DNA of 64,000 bases from Psychrobacter sp. DAB_AL43B (GCF_900168255.1 NZ_LT799838.1:2108001-2172000), one strand, 5' to 3'; shown: positions 27,766 through 36,642, counted from the stretch's first letter. Translations and numbers: made by a program. Notes: generated by a model not told the origin, from the sequence alone.

Positions 27766-28962
27766 ATGTTTGAACGTATCGATTATTACGCTGGTGATCC
27801 AATATTAGGATTAATGGACAAATTTTCAGCAGATAACAACCCAGACAAAGTCAATCTAGGCATTGGTATTTATTATGATGAAAATGGCGTTATGCCTGTA
27901 CTCGACTGTGTCAAAACGGCTGAGCAGCGCATTGCTGACCCTATTGCGCCTCGTCCATATTTGCCAATGGCAGGCTTACCAGGACACCGTAAAGGTTGCC
28001 AAGAGCTACTTTTCGGCAAAGACGCACAGATTTTAAAAGACGGTTTAGTCGCGACTATCGCCACTATTGGTGGTTCTGGTGCGTTAAAAGTCGGTGCAGA
28101 ATTTATCCACGAATGGTTCCCGCAGTCTAAGTGCTATGTCAGCGACCCGACGTGGGGCAATCATATTGCCATCTTTGAAGGCTCTGATGTCGAAGTGGGT
28201 AAATACCCGTACTACGACACCGCTACTGGTGGCATCAGATTTGATGAGATGATTCAGTTTTTTGAAGCTTTAAATAAGAATGATGTGGTCTTGCTGCACC
28301 CTTGCTGCCACAATCCAACCGGTCTAGATTTGACCCGCGAGCAGTGGGATCAAGTGCTTAACGTTATTAAAGCGCGCGAGCTGATTCCATTTATGGACAT
28401 CGCTTACCAAGGCTTTGGCGAAGATATGGACAGCGATGCTTACGCGATTCGTAAAGCCGTCGATATGGGTCTGCCCGTATTTGTCAGTAACTCATTCTCT
28501 AAAAACTTATCACTATACGGTGAGCGTGTCGGTGGTCTATCAGTCGTTTGCCCGACAGTTGATGAGACTGAGCGCGTCTTCGGTCAGCTGAACTCGACAG
28601 TACGCCGTATCTACTCAAGCCCGCCATCACATGGTGGCCGTGTAGTCGATATCGTCATGAATGACGAGGCGTTACATGAGCAATGGATTAGCGAAGTTTA
28701 TGCGATGCGTGATCGTATCAAAGCCATGCGTTTGAAGCTAAAGTCTGTGTTAGAGGCCAAAGTTCCTAACCGTAACTTTGACTATATTACTCGTCAAAAC
28801 GGCATGTTTAGCTTTACCGGACTGACGCCTGAACAAGTCGAACGCCTACAAAGCGAGTTTGGCATCTACATGGTATCCAACTCTCGCATGTGTGTGGCGG
28901 GCCTCAACGTCAGTAACATTGACTATGTTGCCAATGCAATGGTAGCCGTCTTAAAAGATTAA
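27766..28962 (+). CDS. tyrB: Aromatic amino acid aminotransferase
   Basis: The 398-residue class I PLP aminotransferase has DPTWGNHIAIF, HPCCHNPTGLDLT, DIAYQGFG and the PLP lysine in SNSFSKNLSLYGERVGG. It ends SRMCVAGLNVSNI with the substrate-binding arginine region. The AspC/TyrB subfamily transaminates aromatic amino acids and aspartate. Next to hpd and phhA it probably makes 4-hydroxyphenylpyruvate from tyrosine. The ATG follows TAAGGAAAACAA. Confidence 0.93.
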   Translation: MFERIDYYAGDPILGLMDKFSADNNPDKVNLGIGIYYDENGVMPVLDCVKTAEQRIADPIAPRPYLPMAGLPGHRKGCQELLFGKDAQILKDGLVATIATIGGSGALKVGAEFIHEWFPQSKCYVSDPTWGNHIAIFEGSDVEVGKYPYYDTATGGIRFDEMIQFFEALNKNDVVLLHPCCHNPTGLDLTREQWDQVLNVIKARELIPFMDIAYQGFGEDMDSDAYAIRKAVDMGLPVFVSNSFSKNLSLYGERVGGLSVVCPTVDETERVFGQLNSTVRRIYSSPPSHGGRVVDIVMNDEALHEQWISEVYAMRDRIKAMRLKLKSVLEAKVPNRNFDYITRQNGMFSFTGLTPEQVERLQSEFGIYMVSNSRMCVAGLNVSNIDYVANAMVAVLKD

Positions 28963-29001
28963 AAAATTGATATTCAATTGCTTTAAATAAAAATTGTATT
29001 T

Positions 29002-29033
29002 AAAAAAAGCTGGGCGATTGCTCAGCTTTTTTT
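29002..29033 (+). terminator. Terminator of tyrB
   Basis: AAAAAAAGCTGGGC and GCTCAGCTTTTTTT form a near-perfect stem with a GATT loop, 40 bases after the stop. Confidence 0.9.
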
Positions 29034-29039
29034 GTATAG

Positions 29040-29335
29040 CATTTCCACCTATAGTCATAAAAAGGCTAATCGTGATAAGCTATGGAACAAGGCGGATATT
29101 GCAAACGTACCACAAAGGTGGGCGCACTGCTAGGGAGTGGGTGCTAGCGATACCGCGAATAGAGCTACAACGGCAACAGAGCAAAGGTAGGGTCTTTGAA
29201 CGATAACGACCTTTGGTTGTTGGATCAGAAATTACTGCTAATATCAGCCCTTTTAACATGACAAAGATTGTCATTATTCCTATAGAGTGATTATGTTTGA
29301 TGAGTGTATCAGCAAGCGTTCAATCTAAATTAACC
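29040..29335. other. Intergenic stretch without clear gene, possible repeat remnant
   Basis: Between the tyrB terminator and the small lipoprotein gene lie about 300 bases with higher GC than neighbouring gaps. Small overlapping open frames occur on both strands (for example 28994-29206 plus and 29080-29274 minus), without ribosome sites or recognisable motifs. The composition suggests a degenerate repeat or an insertion-sequence scar, but no terminal repeats were found. Confidence 0.35.
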
Positions 29336-29719
29336 CTAGTCTATCCAGCTCAAACATTTATCTCCGTTTCTAATGAGATAAGCTTTAATCTGAAAATTAT
29401 AATATTTAGCGTATAAATCCGCTGAAGTATTGAATTGATCCTGCTTATAAGTTTCATATCCATGTGTAGTTCCTATTATTGGAACAATATTTTCATCGCT
29501 AACGCACCCTCGCTTTATTTCGGGAGTGTAGGGACCACCACTGTAAGTGGCATAAACGTGTAAATCACCCTTCGAAATTGCTTTCAGAGCATCAGCTGTA
29601 GGATCTGCACTGTATAGATAATCCAAACTGAATGGTTGTTCTACTTCACTGCTACAAGCCGCTGCTAAGCAAAAAAACAAAAGTGGTATAAGTGATCTAA
29701 TTACCAAAACCTCCTCCAT
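29336..29719 (-). CDS. Small lipoprotein, candidate immunity protein of the PAAR effector
   Basis: A hydrophobic leader IRSLIPLLFFCLAAACSSE ends in a lipobox-like AAAC, followed by about 110 polar residues with two further cysteines (RGCVSDE and DKCLSW). I recognise no family. The start is uncertain: the ATG at 29719 lies inside the 3' end of the PAAR gene (23-base overlap) and has no clear ribosome site. The GGAGGAGG just downstream of it would suit a later non-ATG start. Overlap with a toxin-like gene and export to the periplasm are what one expects of an immunity protein to a periplasm-acting type VI effector; this is inference. Confidence 0.6.
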   Translation of the reverse strand: MEEVLVIRSLIPLLFFCLAAACSSEVEQPFSLDYLYSADPTADALKAISKGDLHVYATYSGGPYTPEIKRGCVSDENIVPIIGTTHGYETYKQDQFNTSADLYAKYYNFQIKAYLIRNGDKCLSWID

Positions 29720-30674
29720 GTTCTTTGTTTGGATGACGGGCAATAGAGTTTTTATATAATTGTCTCATAATAGTATTTTGATGGACTATTGATAGATGAT
29801 TATAGAAAAGTTTACCGTGAGTGCTATAGTTTTTTATATGTCCAAGTTCATGTGCAAGAACCTCTGTTAAGTTAGGTTTATAAACACCTTTACCATCCGC
29901 ACGATCCGCACGTACAAAGTAAGGATCTTTATCCTGCATATTAATCTCTACTTCCATGATAATCTTATCTACTCTTTCTGTTGGTTTCCAAATTTCCCAC
30001 CGCTTAGGTTCGTTAATAACTTGAGATGTCATTAATGGTATGGTTTTACCAAATACACCATTACCCTTTCCCAAGGTAACGGCAAGAATTCTATCGTCAT
30101 TCTGTATTACTGATACTATGTATCGACCATGTGAAGTAGATATAATCTCATCAAAAGCCTTTTGTAAGTCTTTATCTCCTCCAAGGTAAAATTTACTTGT
30201 ATCTAATTTACTTTTACCTGTATTAGGACCTGCCCAAAGTCCACCATCTTTCAATGCTTGTTCAGTAGACACTTCAACCCAAACCAACAAGTCATCATCA
30301 GATATTTCTATCTCAGAGCTTTCATCAGAAGCTTTTAAGCTAGAGAATACAGCTTCTGGATCAGATTTAGGAAACTGTATAGGCGCTGGTTGCTCAACCC
30401 CCATTACCTCAAAATCAGATTCACAGAACGACTGCTGAACCGCAATAAGCTTAGCACCGCAGCTGGTCACATCTCCTGCACGGGCAATGGGTGCGCCATC
30501 CACAATAAATGAGGCGTCCCCTGTCAAAATAGTCGTCACCTTTTTACATTTCTTACAAACGACTTTATCGCCTTTACGCGATATGGGAATACCGTTGTGA
30601 GTCGTGTGTGGTGAGCCACTAATCACCTTACCGCCATGAGTTGTCGTCGCGCCTACGGTGATATAAGCTGCCAT
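29697..30674 (-). CDS. PAAR-domain protein with C-terminal HExxH metallopeptidase-like domain
   Basis: Residues 1-90 form a PAAR domain (ITVGATTTHGGKVISGSP, NGIPISRKGDKVVC, FIVDGAPIARAGDVTSCG), the sharpened tip that sits on VgrG spikes of type VI secretion systems. The linker is acidic (about residues 100-130). The C-terminal 190 residues hold the zinc-protease motif LAHELGHIKNYSTHG (H275, E276, H279) and are otherwise unfamiliar to me. Such PAAR-toxin fusions are typical specialised effectors. No vgrG or tss gene is present in this window. The gene overlaps a small lipoprotein gene that may be its immunity partner. Confidence 0.8.
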   Translation of the reverse strand: MAAYITVGATTTHGGKVISGSPHTTHNGIPISRKGDKVVCKKCKKVTTILTGDASFIVDGAPIARAGDVTSCGAKLIAVQQSFCESDFEVMGVEQPAPIQFPKSDPEAVFSSLKASDESSEIEISDDDLLVWVEVSTEQALKDGGLWAGPNTGKSKLDTSKFYLGGDKDLQKAFDEIISTSHGRYIVSVIQNDDRILAVTLGKGNGVFGKTIPLMTSQVINEPKRWEIWKPTERVDKIIMEVEINMQDKDPYFVRADRADGKGVYKPNLTEVLAHELGHIKNYSTHGKLFYNHLSIVHQNTIMRQLYKNSIARHPNKEHGGGFGN

Positions 30675-30908
30675 AGTGTTGTCCTAAACGTACTGTTAAT
30701 AAAATTCTCAAATTATAGCAATTTTATAAGACATTAGTTCATAAATTATAGGGACGGGTGTACTTAATATTAGTAGTCATTATGAAAAAAAAGACGTTTA
30801 TGAAAACGCTGCATAAAAACCCTTGCAATCTATACTTTGATAAATTACATTATACGTAAGTAGTTAATCATAACGTAATTCACTATATACTTTAGCAAGG
30901 AGCAAACT

Positions 30909-32198
30909 ATGTCAACGATTGACAAAAACCTCACTTCATTTATCGATATCGCTAGCGATTCTGATTTCTCAATTCATAACCTTCCTTATGGCATTTTCAG
31001 TGAAAGTACTGACGGCAAGCGCCGCGCTGGTGTTGCTATTGGCGAGCACGTATTAGATTTATCCGTACTCGAAGCAGAAGGTTTGCTGAGCTTAGATGGC
31101 GGGTCATATTTTGATCAACCGACTCTAAACGCCTTTATTGATTCTGGTCGAGATAATTGGACTCAGGCACGTAAAACCATTCAAACGCTACTATCGAGTG
31201 ATGACGATACCCTGCGTGACAATCAAGACTTGCAGAAAAAAGCACTCTTTAAGCAAGCAGACGTCACCATGCATTTGCCGGTTCAAGTACCTGGCTTTAC
31301 CGATTTCTATTCTTCTAAAGAGCACGCGACCAACGTTGGTACTATGTTTCGTGACCCGAGCAATGCCCTACTACCTAACTGGACTGAGATGCCAGTCGGC
31401 TATAACGGACGTGCCAGCACAGTTATCGTTAGCGGTAGTGATGTGATACGCCCCTCTGGTCAGCTAAAACCTAATGCAGATGAACGCCCTATTTTCTCGC
31501 CTTGTAAGCGCCTTGATTTTGAGCTCGAAACAGCTTTTATCGTCGGTAAAGGCAACAACATCGGTCAACCGATTGCAGTGGATAATGCTATCGATCATAT
31601 CTTTGGTATGGTATTACTTAACGATTGGTCAGCCCGTGATATTCAAAAATGGGAATATGTGCCTTTAGGTCCATTTAACGCCAAAACCTTTGCTTCTGAG
31701 GTATCGCCTTGGATTGTAACCATGGATGCATTGGCACCGTTCAAGATGCCATGCCCCACGCAAGAGCCAAAACCACTGGCTTATCTCAACGAAAAAGACA
31801 GCAATAATAGCTACGACATTAATTTATCAGTAGAGCTATTGCCTGAAAATACTGATGAAGCGACGGTGATTTGTGAAACTAACTTCAAGCATATGTACTG
31901 GTCGATGGCGCAGCAGCTGACGCATCATACGATTACTGGCTGTAAAGTAGAAGTTGGCGATATGATGGGTTCAGGTACTATTTCTGGACCAACGCCTGAC
32001 TCTTATGGCTCAATGTTAGAGATTGCTTGGAATGCTACCAAACCAGTCACCCTTAAAGGCGGCGAGACGCGCAGCTTTATTGAAGATGGCGATACGGTCA
32101 TTATCAAAGGCTATAGTGAAAAAGAGGGTATCCGTGTCGGCTTTGGCGAAGTACGCGGTAAAGTACTACCTGCTTTAGAATTTGATTTTTCTGAGTAG
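30909..32198 (+). CDS. fahA: Fumarylacetoacetase
   Basis: The 429-residue protein shows the FAH signatures: FTDFYSSKEHATNVGTMFR, NGRASTVIVSG, LDFELETAFIVGKGN, DHIFGMVLLNDWSARDIQKWEY and MGSGTISGP. It hydrolyses fumarylacetoacetate to fumarate and acetoacetate, the last step of tyrosine degradation. The ATG follows AAGGAGCAAACT, a strong ribosome site. The gene points away from the PAAR gene. Confidence 0.97.
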   Translation: MSTIDKNLTSFIDIASDSDFSIHNLPYGIFSESTDGKRRAGVAIGEHVLDLSVLEAEGLLSLDGGSYFDQPTLNAFIDSGRDNWTQARKTIQTLLSSDDDTLRDNQDLQKKALFKQADVTMHLPVQVPGFTDFYSSKEHATNVGTMFRDPSNALLPNWTEMPVGYNGRASTVIVSGSDVIRPSGQLKPNADERPIFSPCKRLDFELETAFIVGKGNNIGQPIAVDNAIDHIFGMVLLNDWSARDIQKWEYVPLGPFNAKTFASEVSPWIVTMDALAPFKMPCPTQEPKPLAYLNEKDSNNSYDINLSVELLPENTDEATVICETNFKHMYWSMAQQLTHHTITGCKVEVGDMMGSGTISGPTPDSYGSMLEIAWNATKPVTLKGGETRSFIEDGDTVIIKGYSEKEGIRVGFGEVRGKVLPALEFDFSE

Positions 32199-32245
32199 TT
32201 ATCAGATTGGTAAAGATTTAAAGCACCGACCCGTTTCATCAATAA

Positions 32246-32317
32246 AAGCCCAGTCACAGTAAAGCTGAAGTTGAAATTGAAATTGAAATTATATGGCATT
32301 TGCTGTGACTGCTTTTT
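32246..32317 (+). terminator. Long-loop hairpin/terminator between fahA and the VOC gene
   Basis: AAGCCCAGTCACAG and CTGTGACTGCTTTTTT form a stem with one bulge, enclosing a 42-base loop that contains three GAAATT repeats. It is followed by the ribosome site of the next gene. It may attenuate rather than fully stop transcription. Confidence 0.55.
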
Positions 32318-32344
32318 TAATTACCTATCAAAAGGAGTTTGATA

Positions 32345-32920
32345 ATGACCTTTAAAATTGAAAAAATTCATCATGTGGCCTATCGCTGTAAAGACGCTAA
32401 AGAAACCGTCGAATGGTATAAAAAACATCTAAACATGGATTTCATCTTGGCATTTGCTGAAGATCATGTACCCTCAACCAAAGCCTTTGACCCCTATATG
32501 CACGTGTTTTTAGATGCGGGTAACGGTAATGTGTTGGCATTTTTTGAAGTACCCAATCAACCTGAGATGGGCTTTGACCCGAATACCCCAAATTGGGTAC
32601 AGCATCTAGCGATGAAAGTAAAAGACCGTGATACTTTAATGGCGGCTAAAAAGCATTTAGAGGAAGGCGGTATTGATGTTATCGGCGTGACCAATCACGG
32701 CATCTTCCATTCTATTTACTTCTTCGATCCCAACGGTCATCGTATGGAACTCACCTATGATGATATTACATCAGAAGAAAAGGTATCGATGATTACTGAA
32801 GAGATTAAGCAAGATATGCTTGATGAATGGTCGCGTACCAAACGTGCTCCAGCGCATACGCAGTTTTTACATGCCGAAGAGCTTGCTGAAGCAAGAGAAG
32901 TTGCACCTGTAGGTGAGTAA
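32345..32920 (+). CDS. VOC-superfamily dioxygenase-like protein of the tyrosine cluster
   Basis: The 191-residue single-module VOC protein has candidate metal ligands in IHHVAYRCKD (N-terminal His), VQHLAMKVKD (second His) and HRMELTYDD (Glu), the 2-His-1-Glu set of type I extradiol dioxygenases and glyoxalase-fold enzymes. It lies between fahA and maiA, where homogentisate dioxygenase is expected, and no HmgA-like gene exists in the window. A homogentisate-cleaving role is therefore a reasonable inference but unproven. The start at 32345 has AAAGGAG seven bases upstream. Confidence 0.85.
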   Translation: MTFKIEKIHHVAYRCKDAKETVEWYKKHLNMDFILAFAEDHVPSTKAFDPYMHVFLDAGNGNVLAFFEVPNQPEMGFDPNTPNWVQHLAMKVKDRDTLMAAKKHLEEGGIDVIGVTNHGIFHSIYFFDPNGHRMELTYDDITSEEKVSMITEEIKQDMLDEWSRTKRAPAHTQFLHAEELAEAREVAPVGE

Positions 32921-32968
32921 TACTTTACAGTTTTTTAATAGTTCAGATTACTGCTTATTCAAATTACT

Positions 32969-33015
32969 GCTTAGATAACAATAGCTAAGACTGTCTTAGC
33001 TATTGTTATCTAAGC
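32969..33015. terminator. Perfect 22-bp-stem palindrome, bidirectional terminator
   Basis: A 22-base arm (32969-32990, starting GCTTAGATAACAAT) is perfectly complementary to 32994-33015 around a CTG loop. It lies between the convergent VOC gene and iclR and includes the iclR stop codon. T-tracts are weak on both sides, so strength relies on the stem; RNase processing is an alternative role. Confidence 0.7.
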
Positions 33016-33906
33016 AATTTGATAGCGTTGAGCGATGGCCAATATTTGCTCAACCACATTACGCTGCTCACTCATCGGCAACTGCTCTGTGGTTCCGATG
33101 ATAGTAATGGCATACTCTAAGGGCAATTTCTCAAGAGATAAGCCATTATCGATAAAAGCTTGATCAGCGCTGTTAGTGGCAAACTGCGGCAAGATAACTG
33201 GAATCGTAATCGCATTAATCCCCATTAACATATCACCAGTCACTGTTGCATAGCCTTGGGTACGAATATTGGTTTGTAGCTGGGTAAATTGCAACCAACG
33301 AGACGCTGTTTCATCATCGTTCAATACTTTTGCATTATTAGCTTTACCTTGCCACTCTGCAAGCACCAATGGCTTAATAACGGCATCAGACTGGTAACTG
33401 GCAAACAACTGCCCTGTGGCAGAAGTCGTGAGTGGCATCCGTGAGCCAATACGAGTGATGATACTAATCGGGCTATCCGGTTCAACGGACTGGATGATAA
33501 TTGGACCTTCACTAAACCACTTAGCGATTTGCACGCCACAGTTTAGAGCATCTTTAATAGCATTGGCGACAGCGGTAAGTCGCTCTAACAGATTATTTTG
33601 ATTGAGCGCTGTATTACCCAAAGCGCCTAAAGCATCAACGCGTTCGCCCAATCCATAACGCCCATCGTCTAGTTGACGAGCATAGCTTTTACGAATCAAG
33701 CTCACCAGGTAACGATGGGTTTTGGCAGGATGCATCTGCATGGCTTGAGCAATATCTTTTAGCATCATAGGCGCGTTATAAGCGATAAGAATATCTAATA
33801 TCGATAGGCCAATTTCAAGTGACTGTACGCCGCCTTGGGGCTTGCTAGAGGTTAAAGTATGATTTGATAGTAAGGCATTATCTGATGATGACATTTTAAA
33901 GCTCAT
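33010..33906 (-). CDS. IclR-family regulator, probably of tyrosine degradation
   Basis: The N-terminal winged helix (VQSLEIGLSILDILIAYNAPMMLKDIAQAMQMHPAKTHRYLVSLI, residues about 28-70) and an IclR effector domain (GVQIAKWFSEGPIIIQSV, RIGSRMPLTTSATGQLFASY) are clear. It is divergent from maiA and convergent with the VOC gene. IclR-type regulators (HmgR) control homogentisate genes in pseudomonads, so the same role is likely here. Confidence 0.9.
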   Translation of the reverse strand: MSFKMSSSDNALLSNHTLTSSKPQGGVQSLEIGLSILDILIAYNAPMMLKDIAQAMQMHPAKTHRYLVSLIRKSYARQLDDGRYGLGERVDALGALGNTALNQNNLLERLTAVANAIKDALNCGVQIAKWFSEGPIIIQSVEPDSPISIITRIGSRMPLTTSATGQLFASYQSDAVIKPLVLAEWQGKANNAKVLNDDETASRWLQFTQLQTNIRTQGYATVTGDMLMGINAITIPVILPQFATNSADQAFIDNGLSLEKLPLEYAITIIGTTEQLPMSEQRNVVEQILAIAQRYQIA

Positions 33907-34030
33907 TGGTTTAAGCGAATTGGTGTTTGTCTATTAATAACAGCGCTTACGGATTTGACGAATTTCTTATTACGACTGATTATATACATAATGATAAGCG
34001 TTTGATACACGCTCAAAATGGAGAATAATA

Positions 34031-34678
34031 ATGATGGAACTTTATAGCTATTTTCGCAGTAGCACCTCTTACCGCACTCGCATTGCTATGAACCTTAAAG
34101 GTTTAGAGTATGACTATATTTCAGTTAATTTGGCAGAAGACAAACAGTTGGAGGCGGCATTCAAAGCGGTCAATCCACAAGGTCTAGTGCCCGTCTTACA
34201 AGTTGATGACTTACGACTCTATCAAAGCCCAGCTATTTTAGAATGGTTAGAGGAAGTATATCCTAATCATCCATTGTTACCTAAAGATGCGGCTGGTCGT
34301 ATGCAAGTACGAGCACTCAGCGCTATGATAGGCTGTGATATTCACCCGCTTAATAATCGCCGTATCTTACAATACCTACGCAATGAGCTGACCGTTGGTG
34401 AAGATGAAGTCATGGCGTGGTGTAATCGCTGGATTAGTGAAGGTTTTTCCGCATTAGAGAAACGCTTGGCAGAAGATAAAAATCGCGGCAAATTCTGCTA
34501 TGGCGACAGTCCAACATTTGCAGATTGCTATCTTATTCCACAAGTGTCGTCTGCTCGACGCTTCAAAGTAGACCTCAGTCTTTATCCTAATATCGTCGAG
34601 ATTGATACGCACTGCCGCGCTCTAAAAGCATTCGCCGATGCTGATCCTATGATGCAACCTGATGCGCCAAGCGTCTAA
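34031..34678 (+). CDS. maiA: Maleylacetoacetate isomerase (zeta-class GST)
   Basis: The 215-residue protein has the zeta-GST motif SSTSYRTRIAMNLKGL at residues 9-25 (usual form SSCSxRVRIAL, so Thr stands in the Cys position). It continues with VNPQGLVPVLQVDD, QSPAILEWLEEVYP and the C-terminal SPTFADCYLIPQV. It isomerises maleylacetoacetate to fumarylacetoacetate with glutathione. The gene is divergent from iclR across 124 bases, the likely operator region. Confidence 0.95.
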   Translation: MMELYSYFRSSTSYRTRIAMNLKGLEYDYISVNLAEDKQLEAAFKAVNPQGLVPVLQVDDLRLYQSPAILEWLEEVYPNHPLLPKDAAGRMQVRALSAMIGCDIHPLNNRRILQYLRNELTVGEDEVMAWCNRWISEGFSALEKRLAEDKNRGKFCYGDSPTFADCYLIPQVSSARRFKVDLSLYPNIVEIDTHCRALKAFADADPMMQPDAPSV

Positions 34679-34697
34679 TCTAATCTACAAAAAATAA

Positions 34698-34717
34698 AGC
34701 CTCCAAATTAGGAGGCT
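34698..34717. terminator. Terminator between maiA and the small hypothetical gene
   Basis: AGCCTCC/GGAGGCT with a 6-nt loop, flanked by A- and T-rich sequence; it may serve both convergent genes. Confidence 0.65.
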
Positions 34718-34761
34718 ATATTATATTGATACTCTCATATTAGTATTGCCACATCCAATGC

Positions 34762-35007
34762 TTAAAGATTCATCTCATATTGGGTAACAGCGACTATCTT
34801 TATCGGTACCGCAAATAGCCATGGTGAACCACCACTACAATAAAACAAGTCATCTTTAAATGAGACAATACAAGCGGTAAAATCATTACCACAGTGACCT
34901 ATCATTGCTTGCTCATCACTATCATCATCGACTGCACACCATACTTGTTTATCACCTCGTGCAAGCAATGCGCGTGTTAAACCACTGCCTGCTAACTCAT
35001 TATTCAT
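34762..35007 (-). CDS. Small hypothetical protein, 81 residues
   Basis: A good ribosome site (AAGGAG, six bases before the ATG) supports expression. The sequence has four cysteines (VWCAVDDD, GHCGNDFTACIV, FYCSGG) and no signal peptide. I recognise no family. Its neighbours maiA (convergent) and dinB (550 bases away) give no clear functional hint. Confidence 0.6.
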   Translation of the reverse strand: MNNELAGSGLTRALLARGDKQVWCAVDDDSDEQAMIGHCGNDFTACIVSFKDDLFYCSGGSPWLFAVPIKIVAVTQYEMNL

Positions 35008-35556
35008 ACCCCGCTCCTTAACTTCTTTTACAATAGTTTGAGCTATTCATCATTAAATATATTTTTTTTGATAATAACCTTTATCGTTATTGAATCAATG
35101 AACCTAATATAAATGATGCAAATCCGTTTGTTGTCAAGCAAACACAATGAGTAATTACCTATATATTTAATTGCTGTTTACTTCTTCTACTCTCTCTTCT
35201 ATAGATATTTTGTATCTTGGTCACTCCATTGTAAAGCTGTATAAGCAAAAATGTAATAATTAACTACATTATTCCCGACGAACGGTCAAGATCGAAATGT
35301 GAACGGTCAGTAAATTTAAATACTCTTAATAAATATATCACTCAAAACCTTCAATTCGTTGTTTAACTATACTTACTATCCAAAAATTCCTGAAATTCAT
35401 CAGACAAGTTATTGATGATGAAAATGGTGTCAGATCACACTGTGCAGTGCGACCATTTCTCTTACCTGAATATTGTTCACCATATCTTTATAAACTATTT
35501 TTCAATCGAGCAACAGAGACTAAAACAGAGTCATAAAATCAGGTAAAATAGTACTC
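35008..35556. other. Gene-free 549-bp gap upstream of dinB with repeated motifs
   Basis: No credible gene is seen. Two direct copies of GAACGGTCA start at 35280 and 35301, exactly 21 bp (two helical turns) apart. A dyad CACTG-TG-CAGTG lies at 35438-35449. They could be regulatory sites for dinB, but I see no canonical LexA box (CTG-N10-CAG) close to the gene. Confidence 0.4.
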
Positions 35557-36642
35557 ATGACACCCATCAACCAACCAATCCTTCGCAAGATTATCCACAT
35601 CGATATGGATGCTTTCTATGCCAGTGTGGAACAGCGCGATTTCCCTGAGCTACGTGGCAAACCATTGGTCGTCGGTGGCGACCCAAATGGACGCGGAGTG
35701 GTTGCCGCTGCCAGTTACGAAGTGCGTAAGTTTGGCGTGCGTTCCGCCATGTCGTGTTATGAGGCAAAAAATCGTTGTCCAGAAGTCATATTTGTACCAC
35801 CACGCTTTGATGTTTACCGCGCCGTCAGTAGCGATATCCGCCGCATTATGTACAGCCTGACGTCGCATGTTGAGCCGTTATCATTAGATGAAGCGTATCT
35901 TGATGTGACCGGGTTATCTGTTCATAAAGGCTCAGCGACATTAATGGCAAATTGGCTACGGGCGCAAATTTTAGAGCAAACAGGTCTGAACGCCTCTGCA
36001 GGTGTCTCATTTAACAAGATGCTTGCAAAAATCGCCTCTGACATTAATAAGCCTAATGGTACCGCGGTTATCACGCCAGCGGATGCCGACGCCTTTATTA
36101 GCACACTGCCTATTGAGCGTTTTCATGGTATTGGCAAAGCAACAGCAAAGCGCTTGCATGCGATGGGAATCAGCCACGGTGCAGACCTTCGCCGCACGCC
36201 AGCTGCCATACTAGTTAATGAATTTGGTAAGCGCGGACAGTTTTATTATGATATTGCGCATGGTCGTGACGAACGTGCCGTCAAATCTGAACGTACGCAC
36301 AAATCTGTTGGCTCTGAGACGACTTTTAGAGACAATTTAAATCGTGATGATGAACTACTCAGACAAATCTATGAGCAAAATGCCGATGCTTTTTATCAGC
36401 TGCATAAAAAACAGCTTATTGCCTATACCATCACTCTCAAAATTAAATACGCTGACTTTACTCAAGTAACGCGCTCGCATACTTTATCCACCGCTTTTGA
36501 TAGTGCTGAATCCGCTCACTACTGGTTAGACAAGCTATTTTTAGATATTCCACGTCAACTTCCTATCAGACTTGTGGGTGTGACCTTCTCTTCGTTAACG
36601 CTTGCCACACAGGTAATACCGCAGTTAGATTTATTCGAGTAA
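35557..36642 (+). CDS. dinB: DNA polymerase IV (Y-family)
   Basis: The 361-residue protein shows the Y-family motifs HIDMDAFYASVEQRD (catalytic Asp), EVRKFGVRSAMSCYEA and SLDEAYLDVT (catalytic Asp-Glu near residues 111-112). It also has GVSFNKMLAKIASD with helix-hairpin-helix GIGKATAKRLH. The C-terminal QLDLFE is a beta-clamp binding motif. It performs translesion synthesis. Confidence 0.97.
   Translation: MTPINQPILRKIIHIDMDAFYASVEQRDFPELRGKPLVVGGDPNGRGVVAAASYEVRKFGVRSAMSCYEAKNRCPEVIFVPPRFDVYRAVSSDIRRIMYSLTSHVEPLSLDEAYLDVTGLSVHKGSATLMANWLRAQILEQTGLNASAGVSFNKMLAKIASDINKPNGTAVITPADADAFISTLPIERFHGIGKATAKRLHAMGISHGADLRRTPAAILVNEFGKRGQFYYDIAHGRDERAVKSERTHKSVGSETTFRDNLNRDDELLRQIYEQNADAFYQLHKKQLIAYTITLKIKYADFTQVTRSHTLSTAFDSAESAHYWLDKLFLDIPRQLPIRLVGVTFSSLTLATQVIPQLDLFE

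Noticed and set aside
28994..29206. Small plus-strand gene after tyrB
   Set aside because: It begins inside the tyrB terminator, has no ribosome site, and overlaps an equally weak minus-strand frame.
35438..35449. LexA/SOS box for dinB
   Set aside because: The dyad does not have the CTG-N10-CAG form and is 108 bases from the start; kept only as an unexplained dyad.
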